Shown: positions 1 to 9,095 of the stretch, piece by piece
Numbering within the stretch: position 1 is the first letter of the stretch
How the letters are laid out: every line of letters begins with the position of its first letter
Source of the DNA: Diaphorobacter aerolatus
Lineage (GTDB): Bacteria; Pseudomonadota; Gammaproteobacteria; Burkholderiales; Burkholderiaceae_C
DNA length: 64,000 nt
Direction: 5' to 3'
Assembly (NCBI RefSeq): GCF_014489535.1
Contig: NZ_CP060783.1
Span: forward strand, 2,108,001 to 2,172,000
Translations under genes and position numbers: made by a program
The notes under the pieces: generated by a model
What the model saw: only the letters and a program-made list of their open reading frames with translations
Told to the model about the DNA's origin: nothing
Databases searched by the model: none

Positions 1-936
1 GCGCGCGAACTCGGCCTCGGCGGGCGAGTTGATCGTGGGCGGATAGTTGCGGTTGAGCTCGAAGTCGCAGGTCGCCTCGAAGGCCGAGCAGATATGCTCA
101 GCCACCTCGCGCATGCGGCGCTCGAGCAGATCGAGGGTGTCGATGCTGAAGGTGCGCACCGTGCCCTGCATCTCGCAGGAATCGGGCACCACATTGTTGG
201 CCTCGCCCGCATGGATCATCGTGACGGAGATGACGCCCGCCTCGATGGGCTTCTTGTTGCGGCTGATGATGTTCTGGAAGGCCTGCACCATCTGCGCGGC
301 AATCGGCACGGGGTCGATGCCCATGTGCGGCATGGCGGCGTGGCTGCCCTTGCCGTGAATCGTGATCGTGAAGTCGTTGCTCGATGCCATGACCGGACCG
401 GGGCTCACCGCGAAGCAGCCAGCCGCCATGCCAGGCCAGTTGTGCATGCCGAACACGGCCTGCATCGGGAATTTCTCGAACAGCCCATCCTTGATCATCT
501 CGCGCGCGCCACCGCCGCCCTCTTCCGCAGGCTGGAAGATCAGGTACACGGTGCCGTCGAAATGACGATGCTGGGAGAAATACTGCGCCGCCGCGAGCAA
601 CATGGCCGTGTGACCGTCGTGGCCGCAGGCATGCATCTTCCCGGAGTGCTTGCTCGCGTGTTCGAAGGTGTTGAACTCCTGCATCGGCAGCGCGTCGATA
701 TCGGCGCGCAGGCCGATGGCGCGTCCGCAGGCACCGCCATCGCGGCCCTGAACAATGCCGACCACACCGGTCTTGCCCATGCCGCGATCAATGGGAATGC
801 CCCACTCCGTGAGCTTGGCCGCCACCAGATCGGCGGTGCGCACCTCTTCAAAACACAGTTCCGGATGAGCGTGGATGTCGCGGCGCACGGCCGCGATGGA
901 CGCCGCTTGGGCGACGATGGAATCAATGACTTTCAT
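1..936 (-). CDS. M20 family amidohydrolase (hippurate hydrolase type), 3' end off the window
   Basis: Metal-dependent amidohydrolase of the M20D/HipO group, which hydrolyses N-acyl amino acids or related amides in the cytoplasm. Only the N-terminal 312 residues lie in the window; the family is usually about 390-400 residues. Visible motifs are RRDIHAHPE (about 18-26), the first metal cluster HACGHDGH (about 102-109, with Cys104 and His106 as expected metal ligands) and PAEEG (about 136-140). The ATG at 936 starts the conserved N-terminus. The next gene on the strand, a solute-binding protein at 1129-2283, may supply its substrate. The exact substrate cannot be read from the sequence. Confidence 0.9.
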   Translation of the reverse strand, partial: MKVIDSIVAQAASIAAVRRDIHAHPELCFEEVRTADLVAAKLTEWGIPIDRGMGKTGVVGIVQGRDGGACGRAIGLRADIDALPMQEFNTFEHASKHSGKMHACGHDGHTAMLLAAAQYFSQHRHFDGTVYLIFQPAEEGGGGAREMIKDGLFEKFPMQAVFGMHNWPGMAAGCFAVSPGPVMASSNDFTITIHGKGSHAAMPHMGIDPVPIAAQMVQAFQNIISRNKKPIEAGVISVTMIHAGEANNVVPDSCEMQGTVRTFSIDTLDLLERRMREVAEHICSAFEATCDFELNRNYPPTINSPAEAEFAR

Positions 937-1128
937 TTGCTGGCTTTCTTGAGGCCTGGCCCTCGAAGCTGCCCCGGCGCGGCGCGCGCTTGATTTTTCG
1001 CGCCGCCCGAAGGACAAAGGTTCAGGCGCTGGTCGAATCGGCAGTCTAGCCCGGCAGCACGCAGCGCGCTACCGGGTTCCTACCGTCCCAACCAGGCGAT
1101 AGCCGCCCGACAGGATGTTCCTGTTACG

Positions 1129-2283
1129 TTACACGCGCACCTTGCCGTCGCCGGTCAGCATCGACAGCTCGACAAACCGCGACTTGGCCGTCTGCGCCTG
1201 GAACGCCACCGGGAATCCGGCGACCTGCTGGCCATTGAGCGCGTCAAGCGCCGTCACGAGCGATTCCCGCGTGAGCTTGGTGCCCGACGCGGCGCGGCGC
1301 AGACCCTCCGACAGCACGCGAGCGGCCAGGAAACCCTCCATGCTCGAATAGTTGGGCGCCATGTTTTTTCCGCTCTTGGCAAGCACGGCGAGGAACTCGC
1401 GCGTCACCGGGTGCGTGGTCTTGAAAGGCGATGGCACGACCTGGGTCACCACCACGCCTTCGGCCTCCTTGCCGAGCGCGGACTGCAGCGCAGCCGTGCC
1501 GACGAACGAGACGTTGTAGAACTGGCCGCCATAACCCGCAGCGCGCGCCTCGCGCACGAAACCGGCGCTTGCGGCATAGGTCGTGATCTGCACGATCACG
1601 TCGGGCTTTTCGGCGACGAGCTTCTGCACGGCTTCCTTCACGTTGGAGGAATTGCGCTCGACCGTTGCAGCCGCCACCGGCGTCAGGCCTTCTGGTGCCA
1701 GCGCGGCGGTCACGCCCTCCAGACCCGACTGACCGTAGGCGTCATTCTGGTAGAACACTGCAATCTTCTTGAGCCCCAGTCCAGTGAGCTGTCGCACCAT
1801 GAGCGCCGTCTCATCCGCATAGGACGCGCGCACGTTGAACACCAGTTGGCGCAGCGCCGGCTGGCGCAGGGCCTGCGCGCCCGTGAGCGGCGCAAACAAG
1901 GGAATGCGTGCCTGCTGGATCAGCGGCAACGCCGCCACGCTCGTGGGTGTACCCAGATAGCCGAACAGCGCGAACACGTCGTCGGCAATGAAGCGCTTGG
2001 TGTTGGCCACGCAGCGCTCGGGCTCGTAACCGTCGTCGAGCACGCGAATGCGCACTTCGCGCCCGTTGACGCCGCCGCGCGAATTCAGGTCGTCGAAAAA
2101 CAGCTGTGCGCCGTGGTGGTATTGCACGCCGAGTTCGGCGGACAGGCCGGAGAGCGCGCACGACTGCCCCAGCACGATGGGATTCGATTCCTGCGCGCGC
2201 GCCGCGGGCAGGAATCCCGCCGCCGCGGACGCCGCCAGGGTCGCAACAAACTGCCTGCGGCCACCATGAACCGCATCACTCAT
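1129..2283 (-). CDS. ABC transporter substrate-binding protein, LivK/branched-chain amino acid type
   Basis: Periplasmic binding protein of the type I fold used by LIV-type ABC importers (384 residues). The N-terminus carries two arginines (RRQFVATLAAS) followed by a hydrophobic stretch and an ARAQ cleavage site, which resembles a Tat signal but could also be Sec. The mature part starts with IVLGQSCALSG and contains the family pattern of an ABC ligand-binding core (RVLDDGYEPERC, FALFGYLGTPTS). I chose the ATG at 2283 because the signal peptide then has normal length; an upstream in-frame start at 2355 would add 24 unlikely residues. No permease or ATPase lies nearby, so it is an orphan receptor. 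Ligand unknown. Confidence 0.88.
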   Translation of the reverse strand: MSDAVHGGRRQFVATLAASAAAGFLPAARAQESNPIVLGQSCALSGLSAELGVQYHHGAQLFFDDLNSRGGVNGREVRIRVLDDGYEPERCVANTKRFIADDVFALFGYLGTPTSVAALPLIQQARIPLFAPLTGAQALRQPALRQLVFNVRASYADETALMVRQLTGLGLKKIAVFYQNDAYGQSGLEGVTAALAPEGLTPVAAATVERNSSNVKEAVQKLVAEKPDVIVQITTYAASAGFVREARAAGYGGQFYNVSFVGTAALQSALGKEAEGVVVTQVVPSPFKTTHPVTREFLAVLAKSGKNMAPNYSSMEGFLAARVLSEGLRRAASGTKLTRESLVTALDALNGQQVAGFPVAFQAQTAKSRFVELSMLTGDGKVRV

Positions 2284-2627
2284 CGGCTTCCCGAAGCCCT
2301 CTTTTCGCTGTGAAACATCATCATCCTCTGCATGAAACCAAGATCGACCTGACAACGCCGCAGGCCCTTTTCAGGGTCGGCGCCACGGGTTCCTCATCAC
2401 CGGACAATCGCTGCGTTGCGGGCCGTTTCGCGGGCTCGAAGGAGCGCCAGCTTCACGCGCACCCCGCAACGCGCTAGAGTGGCCCGTACGGCAAAACCCA
2501 TCGGCGGCGAATACCAGCTTGCATATGTCAACAAACGTATTGATAGTTAACAATAACTGAAATTTCGCGTGTTTTTGCTAAAACTAGTAAGTATTTACCC
2601 ACTAATTTTTGCGACAAGTTGAAACAC
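2284..2627. promoter_or_regulatory. Divergent intergenic region with an AT-rich core
   Basis: About 344 bp separate the leftward binding-protein gene and the rightward molybdoenzyme gene. The part from about 2520 to 2610 is strikingly AT-rich compared with the rest of the window and is the likely promoter region of the molybdoenzyme. I see no complete sigma70-type pair that I would defend and no gene. Confidence 0.4.
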
Positions 2628-4700
2628 ATGCAGCACTTTCACAACATTGTCATCACGACGAAAGGGGCGTGCCCCCACGACTGCCCGGACACCTGCGCGC
2701 TGGTCACCACCGTCATTGACGGCGTCGCCACCAAGGTGAGCGGCAATCCGGACCACCCGTTCACCGGTGGCGTGCTGTGTGCCAAGGTGAGCAAGTACAC
2801 GGAACGCACCTATCACGCCGAACGCGTGCTGCAACCGCTCAAACGAAGCGGCCCCAAGGGCAGCGGCCAGTTCACACCGGTTTCATGGGACGAAGCACTG
2901 AGCGACATCGCCAGCCGCCTGCACGCCATCGCCGCTCGAAACCCGGAGGCCGTGCTGCCCTACAGCTATGCCGGCACCATGGGCATGGTGCAGGGCGAGA
3001 GCATGGATCGCCGCTTCTTTCACCAATTGGGCGCTTCGCTGCTGGACCGCACGATCTGCTCGACCGCCGGGGGCGAGGCGCTCCTGCACACCTATGGCGG
3101 CAAGCTCGGCATGCGCGTGCAGTTCTACGCCGAGAGCCGGTTGATCCTGATCTGGGGCAGCAACAGCATCGGCAGCAACCTGCATTTCTGGCGTTTCGCA
3201 CAGGAGGCCAAGCGCAACGGAGCCCGCCTGATCTGCATCGACCCACGCCGGAGCGAGACCGCCGACAAATGCCACGAGCATCTGCAACTGCTGCCCGGCA
3301 CCGATGCGGCGCTGGCGCTCGCGCTGATGCACGAACTCATCGTGAACGACTGGCTCGACCACGACTACATCGCGCGCCACACGCTGGGCTGGGACGAACT
3401 CAGGGAACGCGCCCTGCAATGGCCGCCCGAACGCGCGGCCGAGGTCTGCGGCCTGCCCGTTGCACAAATCCGGCAGCTCGCGCGCGACTACGGCACCACC
3501 CCCAAGGCCGCGATCCGGGTGAACTATGGCGTGCAGCGCACGCGCGGCGGCGGCAACGCCATTCGCGCGATTGCCTGCCTGCCCGCACTGACCGGTGCGT
3601 GGCGCGACCGCGCGGGCGGATTGCTGCTGTCGTCGTCAAGCATCTACCCGTTCAAGCGCGCCGCATTGCAACGCCCGGACCTGCTGGTCCAGCGCCGCCC
3701 GCGCACCATCAACATGAGCGCGATTGGCGATGCCCTGCTGCACGCGGGTGATGCGCAATTCGGCCCGCGGGTCGAGGCCCTGGTCGTCTACAACAGCAAC
3801 CCGGTGGCCGTCGCGCCCGACTCGGTCAAGGTTGCACAAGGCTTTGCGCGCGAAGACCTGTTCACCGTGGTGCTCGAACATTTCATGACCGACACGGCAG
3901 ACCAAGCCGACTACGTGCTGCCCGCAACCACCCAGCTTGAGCACTGGGACATCCACGGCAGCTACGGCCACAGTGACGTGCTGCTCAACCGCCCCGCCAT
4001 CGCACCCGAAGGCCAGGCGCGCAGCAATGCGCAGATCTTCCGCGACCTGGCCGCGCACATGGCAAGACTCGATCCAGCATTCGCCGCGCCGCATTTTCAG
4101 GATGACGATGAGGCGCTGTGCCGCACCGCGATCGCAGGCACGAACGTCGACCTCGACAGCCTGATGCGCGATGGATTCGCGAGCCTCGTCGTCCCCGACG
4201 CACCGTTCGCCGATGGCGGATTTCAAACCCCGTCGGGCAAATGCGAATTCGTCAGCGAAAACCTCGCGCGGCTCGGTGTCAACGCCCTGCCCGATCACGT
4301 TCCCAACTACGAATTGCCGGGAAGCGACCCGCGCTATCCACTCGCGATGATTTCCCCGCCTGCGCGCAATTTCTTGAACTCAACTTTTGTGAACGTCAAA
4401 AGCCTGCGCAACAGCGAGGGACGCCCGCTGCTCGAGATGCATCCCGACGACGCGGCATCGCGCGCCATCGCCGATGGCGACCGGATCCGCGTGCACAACG
4501 CGCGCGGCGAGCATGTCTGCCACGCGTCCATCAATGGCCGCGCACGTCAGGGCGTGGTGGTGGGTCTCGGCATCTGGTGGCGCAAGAACGGCGAGAACGG
4601 AACCAACGTGAACGAACTCACGCACCAGCAGCTCACCGACATCGGACGCGGTCCCTGCTTCTATGACTGCGTCGTGCAGGTCGAGAAGTGCGCGGCCTGA
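2628..4700 (+). CDS. Molybdopterin-dependent oxidoreductase (formate dehydrogenase/BisC-like superfamily)
   Basis: Single-subunit molybdoenzyme of the DMSO reductase superfamily, 690 residues from the ATG at 2628. Near the N-terminus CPHDCPDTC plus a later GGVLC gives a four-cysteine set (Cys15, 19, 23 and 51, spacing C-x3-C-x3-C-x27-C) expected to bind a [4Fe-4S] cluster. The central parts carry WGSNSIGSN and IDPRRSETA, typical of the molybdopterin-guanine-dinucleotide binding domains, and the C-terminal domain has PPARNFLNSTFVN and GDRIRVHNARG. A Cys in the DRTICSTAGG stretch (about residue 144) is a candidate Mo ligand. No signal peptide, so cytoplasmic. A TTG three codons upstream (2619) is an alternative start. 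No partner subunit or cofactor gene is adjacent. Substrate unknown. Confidence 0.9.
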   Translation: MQHFHNIVITTKGACPHDCPDTCALVTTVIDGVATKVSGNPDHPFTGGVLCAKVSKYTERTYHAERVLQPLKRSGPKGSGQFTPVSWDEALSDIASRLHAIAARNPEAVLPYSYAGTMGMVQGESMDRRFFHQLGASLLDRTICSTAGGEALLHTYGGKLGMRVQFYAESRLILIWGSNSIGSNLHFWRFAQEAKRNGARLICIDPRRSETADKCHEHLQLLPGTDAALALALMHELIVNDWLDHDYIARHTLGWDELRERALQWPPERAAEVCGLPVAQIRQLARDYGTTPKAAIRVNYGVQRTRGGGNAIRAIACLPALTGAWRDRAGGLLLSSSSIYPFKRAALQRPDLLVQRRPRTINMSAIGDALLHAGDAQFGPRVEALVVYNSNPVAVAPDSVKVAQGFAREDLFTVVLEHFMTDTADQADYVLPATTQLEHWDIHGSYGHSDVLLNRPAIAPEGQARSNAQIFRDLAAHMARLDPAFAAPHFQDDDEALCRTAIAGTNVDLDSLMRDGFASLVVPDAPFADGGFQTPSGKCEFVSENLARLGVNALPDHVPNYELPGSDPRYPLAMISPPARNFLNSTFVNVKSLRNSEGRPLLEMHPDDAASRAIADGDRIRVHNARGEHVCHASINGRARQGVVVGLGIWWRKNGENGTNVNELTHQQLTDIGRGPCFYDCVVQVEKCAA

Positions 4701-4708
4701 GGTGGGCT

Positions 4709-4781
4709 TAGGGCCTGCTCACACAATCCACGGGGTCGCGCAAGCCCGAAGGGTTGTGCAGCGTTGGGTGAACAGGCCCTA
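4709..4781. repeat. Short copy (73 bp) of a MITE-like inverted-repeat element
   Basis: The left end TAGGGCCTGCTCAC and the right end GTGAACAGGCCCTA are inverted copies of each other with one mismatch. The same ends flank the 268-bp element at 42864-43131. The interior (CGCAAGCCCGAAGGGTTGTG) matches the inverted interior of the long copy, so this looks like an internally deleted derivative. It lies between two convergent genes, and its right end supplies the TAG stop codon of the leftward gene. It could fold into a hairpin and act as a terminator. Confidence 0.75.
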
Positions 4782-5762
4782 GTCCAGCTTCACGCCGGTC
4801 GCCTTGATGATCGGCCCCCAGCGTTTGGCCTCCGCGCGCGCCATGGCGTGGAACTGCTCGGGCGTACCGGCGAGTGACTCCATGCCGAAGTCCTGCATGC
4901 GCTTGACGACGTCGGGCGCGGCCAGAGCCTTGTTGAGTTCGGCATTGAGGCGCGCCGTGATGTCGGCAGGCAGCCCCGCAGGCGCGAGCAGGCCCTGGAA
5001 TGCGTAGACCTCGGTGTCCTTCACACCCGCTTCCGCGAGCGTGGGCACGTCGGGCAGCAGCGGCGCGCGCCTGGCCGAACCAATGGCAAGCGCCTTGACC
5101 TTGCCCGACTGGATGACCGACAGTCCCGCTGCCAGATCGAGAAACATGCACGGCACCTGTCCGCCCATCACATCCTGCACCGCAGGCGCAGCGCCGCGAT
5201 ACGGAATATGCGTGAGAAAGGTCTTTGTACGGAACTTGAACATTTCCATCGCCAGGTGGTGCGGCGATCCATTGCCCGGAGACGCGTAGTTCACCTGGCC
5301 GGGATGGGCTCGCACGTAGGCGAGAAAGTCCTTGAAGGTCAGGCCTTCCTTGAAGTTCGGGTTCACCACCAGCACCAGCGGAAAACGCGTGAGCCCGCCG
5401 ACGTAGGTGAAGTCCTTTTCGGGATGGAACGGCAGCTTGGTGAACAGGTATTCGTTGTAGGCGAGCACGGCGTTGTCAGCCGAAAGCACGGTGTAGCCAT
5501 CGGGTTTGGCGGTCGCCACGATCTGCGCGCCGATATTGGTCGACGCGCCGGGCCGGTTGTCCACCACGATCTGTTGTCCAAGCGACGGACGCATCGCTTC
5601 GGCCACGGTGCGCGCCAGCACATCGGTGCCGCCGCCTGCGGGATAGGGAACGACCCAGCGGATCGGCTGATGCGGGTACGCCGACTGCGCATGCACCCAG
5701 GGCGTGACCGCTGATGCACCGGCCAGGGCGATGGTGCGCTGTAGCAGGTTTCTGCGCTGCAT
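4779..5762 (-). CDS. Tripartite tricarboxylate transporter-type substrate-binding protein (Bug family)
   Basis: Periplasmic extracytoplasmic receptor of the Bug/TctC family, 327 residues, normal length. The N-terminus MQRRNLLQRTIALAG...HAQ is a signal peptide, followed by the family hallmark PIRWVVPYPAGGGTDVLAR and later GSPHHLAMEMF and PYRGAAPAVQDV. The ATG at 5762 is set by a strong ribosome binding site (AAGGAG, 7 bp upstream); the in-frame start at 5804 is rejected. It sits 45 bp downstream of the fumarylacetoacetase-family gene and is probably co-transcribed, which suggests it delivers a carboxylate for that enzyme. No TctA/TctB membrane subunits are present, as is common for Bug receptors. 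Its stop codon lies in a repeat element. Confidence 0.92.
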   Translation of the reverse strand: MQRRNLLQRTIALAGASAVTPWVHAQSAYPHQPIRWVVPYPAGGGTDVLARTVAEAMRPSLGQQIVVDNRPGASTNIGAQIVATAKPDGYTVLSADNAVLAYNEYLFTKLPFHPEKDFTYVGGLTRFPLVLVVNPNFKEGLTFKDFLAYVRAHPGQVNYASPGNGSPHHLAMEMFKFRTKTFLTHIPYRGAAPAVQDVMGGQVPCMFLDLAAGLSVIQSGKVKALAIGSARRAPLLPDVPTLAEAGVKDTEVYAFQGLLAPAGLPADITARLNAELNKALAAPDVVKRMQDFGMESLAGTPEQFHAMARAEAKRWGPIIKATGVKLD

Positions 5763-5807
5763 GGATGAGTCTCCTTGTGATGAATGAGTTCTGGTTTTTC
5801 GCAATGC

Positions 5808-6797
5808 TCAGACCGCTGCCGGATCGGCAATCGCCTGCTCGATGGCGCCGAAGATGCTCTGCCCCGCCTTGTTCTTCATCTCGATGCGGATGGTGTCGCC
5901 GAACTTCATGAATTCGGTCTTGGGCTGGCCGTCCTGAATGGTTTCGATGCAGCGCTTTTCGGCGATGCAGGAATAGCCCTTGGACCAGTCCTTGTTGCTC
6001 ACCGTGCCGCTGCCGACAATGGTTCCGGCGCGCACGTTGCGGGTCTTGCAGATGTGCGCGATCAACTGGCCGAAATGAAAGGTCATCTCCGGCCCGGCAT
6101 CGCACATGCCCACGCGGCGGCCATTCCAGGTCGATTGCAGCGTGAGATTCACGCGGCCCTTGTCCCAGGCATCGCCCAGTTCATCGAGCGTGATCGCCAC
6201 CGGACTGAACGCGGTCGCCGGCTTGCTCTGGAAGAAGCCAAAGCCTTTCGCCAGTTCGGCGGGAATGAGATTGCGCAGGCTCACGTCGTTGGCAATCATC
6301 ATCAGACGAATGCCATCGAGCGCCTGCTCGGGCGTGGTGCCCATCTTCACGTCGCCCGTGATCACGGCGATCTCGGCCTCGAAATCAATGCCCATGGCCT
6401 CGCTCGGCACGACGACGTCGTCGCACGGGCCGATGAAATCATCGCTGCCGCCCTGGTACATCAGCGGATCGACGTAGAAACTCTCGGGCACCTCGGCGTT
6501 GCGCGCCTTGCGCACCAGCTCGACGTGATTGATGTAGGCCGACCCATCCGCCCACTGATAGGCGCGCGGCAGCGGCGCCATGCACTGTGCAGGGTCAAAC
6601 GGAAACGCGTGGCGACCGCGTCCGGCGTTGAGCTGCACGGAAAGATCCTGTAGTTGCGGCGAGATGAAATTCCAGTCATCGAGCACCTGCTGCATGCGGT
6701 CGGCAATGCCCGTCGCGTAGTGCGCCGTGCTCAGATCACGCGAGACCACGACGAGTTGTCCGTCACGGGAACCGTCTTTGTAAGTGGCTAGTTTCAT
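5808..6797 (-). CDS. Fumarylacetoacetate hydrolase family protein
   Basis: FAH-family hydrolase/decarboxylase, 329 residues. These metal-dependent cytoplasmic enzymes cleave C-C bonds in oxo-acids at the end of aromatic or sugar-acid degradation. The family core is visible: GPCDDVVVPSEAMGIDFEAEIAVITGDV-type metal-binding region (the E-x-E of FEAEIAV), NDVSLRNLIP, and the C-terminal GTIVGSGTVSNKD with IGDTIRIEM-like end (FGDTIRIEM). The ATG at 6797 has AGGAGA upstream; two upstream in-frame codons up to 6848 are less likely. First gene of a probable two-gene operon with the Bug receptor, opposite an IclR regulator that likely controls it. The reaction is not determined by sequence. Confidence 0.9.
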   Translation of the reverse strand: MKLATYKDGSRDGQLVVVSRDLSTAHYATGIADRMQQVLDDWNFISPQLQDLSVQLNAGRGRHAFPFDPAQCMAPLPRAYQWADGSAYINHVELVRKARNAEVPESFYVDPLMYQGGSDDFIGPCDDVVVPSEAMGIDFEAEIAVITGDVKMGTTPEQALDGIRLMMIANDVSLRNLIPAELAKGFGFFQSKPATAFSPVAITLDELGDAWDKGRVNLTLQSTWNGRRVGMCDAGPEMTFHFGQLIAHICKTRNVRAGTIVGSGTVSNKDWSKGYSCIAEKRCIETIQDGQPKTEFMKFGDTIRIEMKNKAGQSIFGAIEQAIADPAAV

Positions 6798-6914
6798 GGC
6801 GGCAAATCTCCTGAGCTTGCTTGGCTGACGCGTCGCTTCTTTCATCATGCACGAGCATGAATTACGATACGTGGAATTGATTCAACAAAAAATAATTTCA
6901 AAATTCTAGTTCAG
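6798..6914. promoter_or_regulatory. Divergent promoter region between FAH-family gene and IclR regulator
   Basis: 117 bp between two divergently read genes. The stretch from about 6865 to 6910 is AT-rich and contains GAATTGATTC followed by TTTCAAAATTC, a loose inverted arrangement that could be an IclR-family operator. This is a guess from position and composition; no consensus was tested. Confidence 0.4.
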
Positions 6915-7715
6915 ATGCAAAAGGAACGTGCCGGCATTCAATCCGTGGAAGTGGGTTTTGCGCTGCTCGACGCGCTGACACGCTCAAACGGGCCTTTGAT
7001 GCTCAAGGATCTGGCCGCCGCCGCGGGCATGAGCGCGGCCAAGGCGCACCGCTACTTGGTGAGCTACCAACGGCTGGCGCTGGTCGTGCAGGATCCGCGC
7101 AGCAGCCGCTACGACCTGGGGCCTGCCGCGCTCAAGCTCGGCCTGGCCTCGTTGTCGCGACTCGACGCGGTCCGGCTGGCGCGCGAACGCGTGCCGCAGT
7201 TGCTCGACCAGATCGGCCACACCATGGCGCTTGCCGTCTGGGGCAATCGCGGTGCGACGCTGGTGCATTGGGAAGAGTCGCCGCAGCAGGCGATCACCGC
7301 GAATCTGCGCCTCGGGGACGTGATGCCGCTGTTGTCCTCGGCAACCGGCCGCTGCTTCGGCGCCTGTCTGCCGCGCGACAAGACCGCAGCGCTCATTGCA
7401 GAGGAACTGCAACTTGCCCAGCGCCACAAGCGCGCCGACATGCCGCTCACTCCAAAGGCCGTGGACGCCATGTTCGGCGAGGTGCGCGAGCATGGCTGCG
7501 CACGCGTGGTGAACACGCTGCTACCGGGCATCGCCGCGTTCTGCGCGCCGGTGTTCGACTCCGACGGTCATCTGGTGCTGGGCATGCTCACGCTCGGCTC
7601 GGTAGCGACGTTCGACGTCGAATGGGATGGCGCCATTGCCACGCCGTTGCGCGCGGCGGCGGCGCAATTGTCCAGTGATCTGGGTTGGGTCGGCCCGCCC
7701 TTGTCGAACACTTAG
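6915..7715 (+). CDS. IclR family transcriptional regulator
   Basis: 266-residue regulator of the IclR family. An N-terminal winged helix-turn-helix (about residues 10-70: SVEVGFALLDALTR, LKDLAAAAGMSAAKAHRYL) is followed by the effector-binding domain (about 85-260; TLVHWEES, LSSATGRCFGACLP, GIAAFCAPVFDSDGHLVLG). It is divergent from the FAH/Bug operon with 117 bp between start codons. By family habit it would regulate that operon in response to a small aromatic or organic acid. ATG at 6915. Co-transcription with the following gene (40 bp away) is possible but functionally unexplained. Confidence 0.92.
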   Translation: MQKERAGIQSVEVGFALLDALTRSNGPLMLKDLAAAAGMSAAKAHRYLVSYQRLALVVQDPRSSRYDLGPAALKLGLASLSRLDAVRLARERVPQLLDQIGHTMALAVWGNRGATLVHWEESPQQAITANLRLGDVMPLLSSATGRCFGACLPRDKTAALIAEELQLAQRHKRADMPLTPKAVDAMFGEVREHGCARVVNTLLPGIAAFCAPVFDSDGHLVLGMLTLGSVATFDVEWDGAIATPLRAAAAQLSSDLGWVGPPLSNT

Positions 7716-7755
7716 GGATCCGTTGCCGCTTCTGCGCGAAAATGGCGCAAGACCC

Positions 7756-8935
7756 ATGCCTCGTCGCGCGCTTTTGCTGATCACCATCGCCGTTCTCGCC
7801 CTGCACTGGCTGGTGCTGGGGGCATGCCCATGGGCGGCACGGATGAGGGCAGCGCCGAGCGCATCGCATTTCACACGCGCATGGTGACGCCGCCGCCGCC
7901 AGCGCCCGAACCGGTTTCCGAGCCCGAGGCAGCGCCCGCTGCGGCGAAACCCGCGCAACCGGCCGCGCCCAAACCAAGGCCACGACCGAGGCCAGCAGTG
8001 CCCCGCAAAGCGCCGCCCCCGGACGCCGAGGAGACACCTGAGCCGATTCACGAAGCGCAGGAAGCACCCGACAACGCCCCGCAGATAGAACCACCCGAGC
8101 CACCAACCACCCGCCAGGAGGCCGCCAGCGCGCCTGAGCGCATCGCCCCGGAACCGATGCCGTCGGCCTCCGATGCTTCGCCCGCCGTGCCAGCGCCCGC
8201 CGCTGCTTCCGCCGCGTCGGCGCCCGCGAGCCCGGACGATGAATTGAGCGCCGGCGTCGACATCCGCCCACCCGGTGCCGCAGGCGCCCATGCCAGCACG
8301 GAGCCGCCTCCGATCAGGCTGCCCGCCTCGGTCACGCTCCACTACGCGGTGCATGGTGAGGTCAAGAAAATGGCCTACAACGTCAGCGGCCAGTTGCAGT
8401 GGAAAAACGAAGGCAGCCGCTACGAAGCAAGCCAGGAAGTCAGCGCGTTTTTGCTCGGCACGCGCAGTCAGAAGAGCACTGGCGCGATCACGCCCAACGG
8501 GCTTGCGCCGATTCGATTCGGGGACAAGGGCAGAAAGGAAGTCGCAGCGCATTTCGACTTCGACCAGCGCGTGGTCACCTACAGCGCCAACACCCCCCGA
8601 GCGCCATCAGCGCCGGAGCGCAGGATCGTGTGAGCGTGCTCATCCAGCTCGGCGCGATGATGGCGGCTGCTCCCGACCGCTACCCGCCCGGCACGCAGAT
8701 CACGTTCACCACCGTGGGTCCGCGCAACGCTGATCGCTGGACGTTCACCGTCGGCGAACGCGAGACGCTGGAACTTCCCGCCGGCCCGACGCCCGCCATC
8801 CGCCTGCAGAAACTGCCCCGGCATGATCGCGATCTGCGTGCGGATCTGTGGCTCGGCATTGATCGTCAGTATCTGCCGGTGCGCCTGCGACTCACGCAAT
8901 CGAATGGGGATTTTGCCGAGCTGGCCTTGAAATGA
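7756..8935 (+). CDS. DUF3108 domain protein, proline-rich periplasmic; two single-base frameshifts
   Basis: The reading frame must be joined from three frames. The start (ATG 7756) gives a membrane anchor or signal (ALLLITIAVLALHWLVLG). A G is missing in the run 7818-7822. The middle part, about 190 residues rich in Pro, Ala and Glu (PPPPAPEPVSEPEAAPA), resembles a TonB-like periplasm-spanning linker. The DUF3108 domain follows (LHYAVHGEVKKMAYNVSGQL). A C is missing in the run 8593-8598, after which the domain continues (DRVSVLIQLGAM, YPPGTQITFTTVGP) to 8935. Adding one base at each site gives about 393 residues. The function of the family is not established. I read the breaks as sequence errors, since the same defect occurs in essential genes here. 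Confidence 0.8.
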
Positions 8936-8971
8936 CGCCGCGCGAAGCATTCAGCGCGAAGCCGGTCCTGG

Positions 8972-9001
8972 TTGACAGGATCACGGATAACAACGTATTT
9001 T
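8972..9001 (+). promoter_or_regulatory. Candidate sigma70-type promoter with no gene downstream
   Basis: TTGACA (8972-8977), 18 bp spacer, TATTTT (8996-9001). The -35 is a perfect match and the -10 matches four of six. The -10 lies in a small palindrome (CGTATTT-T-AAATACG, 8994-9008). No start codon with a ribosome binding site follows before the terminator at 9216-9263. Confidence 0.45.
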
Positions 9002-9095
9002 AAATACGCACTTGGGTCGATTGATTTTCGCGGTAGAGGCGATATTTCAGAGGCGGGAATCGATGCATCGATAGGGAGTCGGCAGAATATTCAAT

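Noticed and set aside
1108-1128. Terminator after the first binding-protein gene
   Set aside because: ACAGGA-TGT-TCCTGT is only a 6-bp stem without a T run on the minus strand.
3050-3080. Selenocysteine in the molybdoenzyme
   Set aside because: The candidate Mo-ligand position is a Cys codon and there is no in-frame TGA in the gene.
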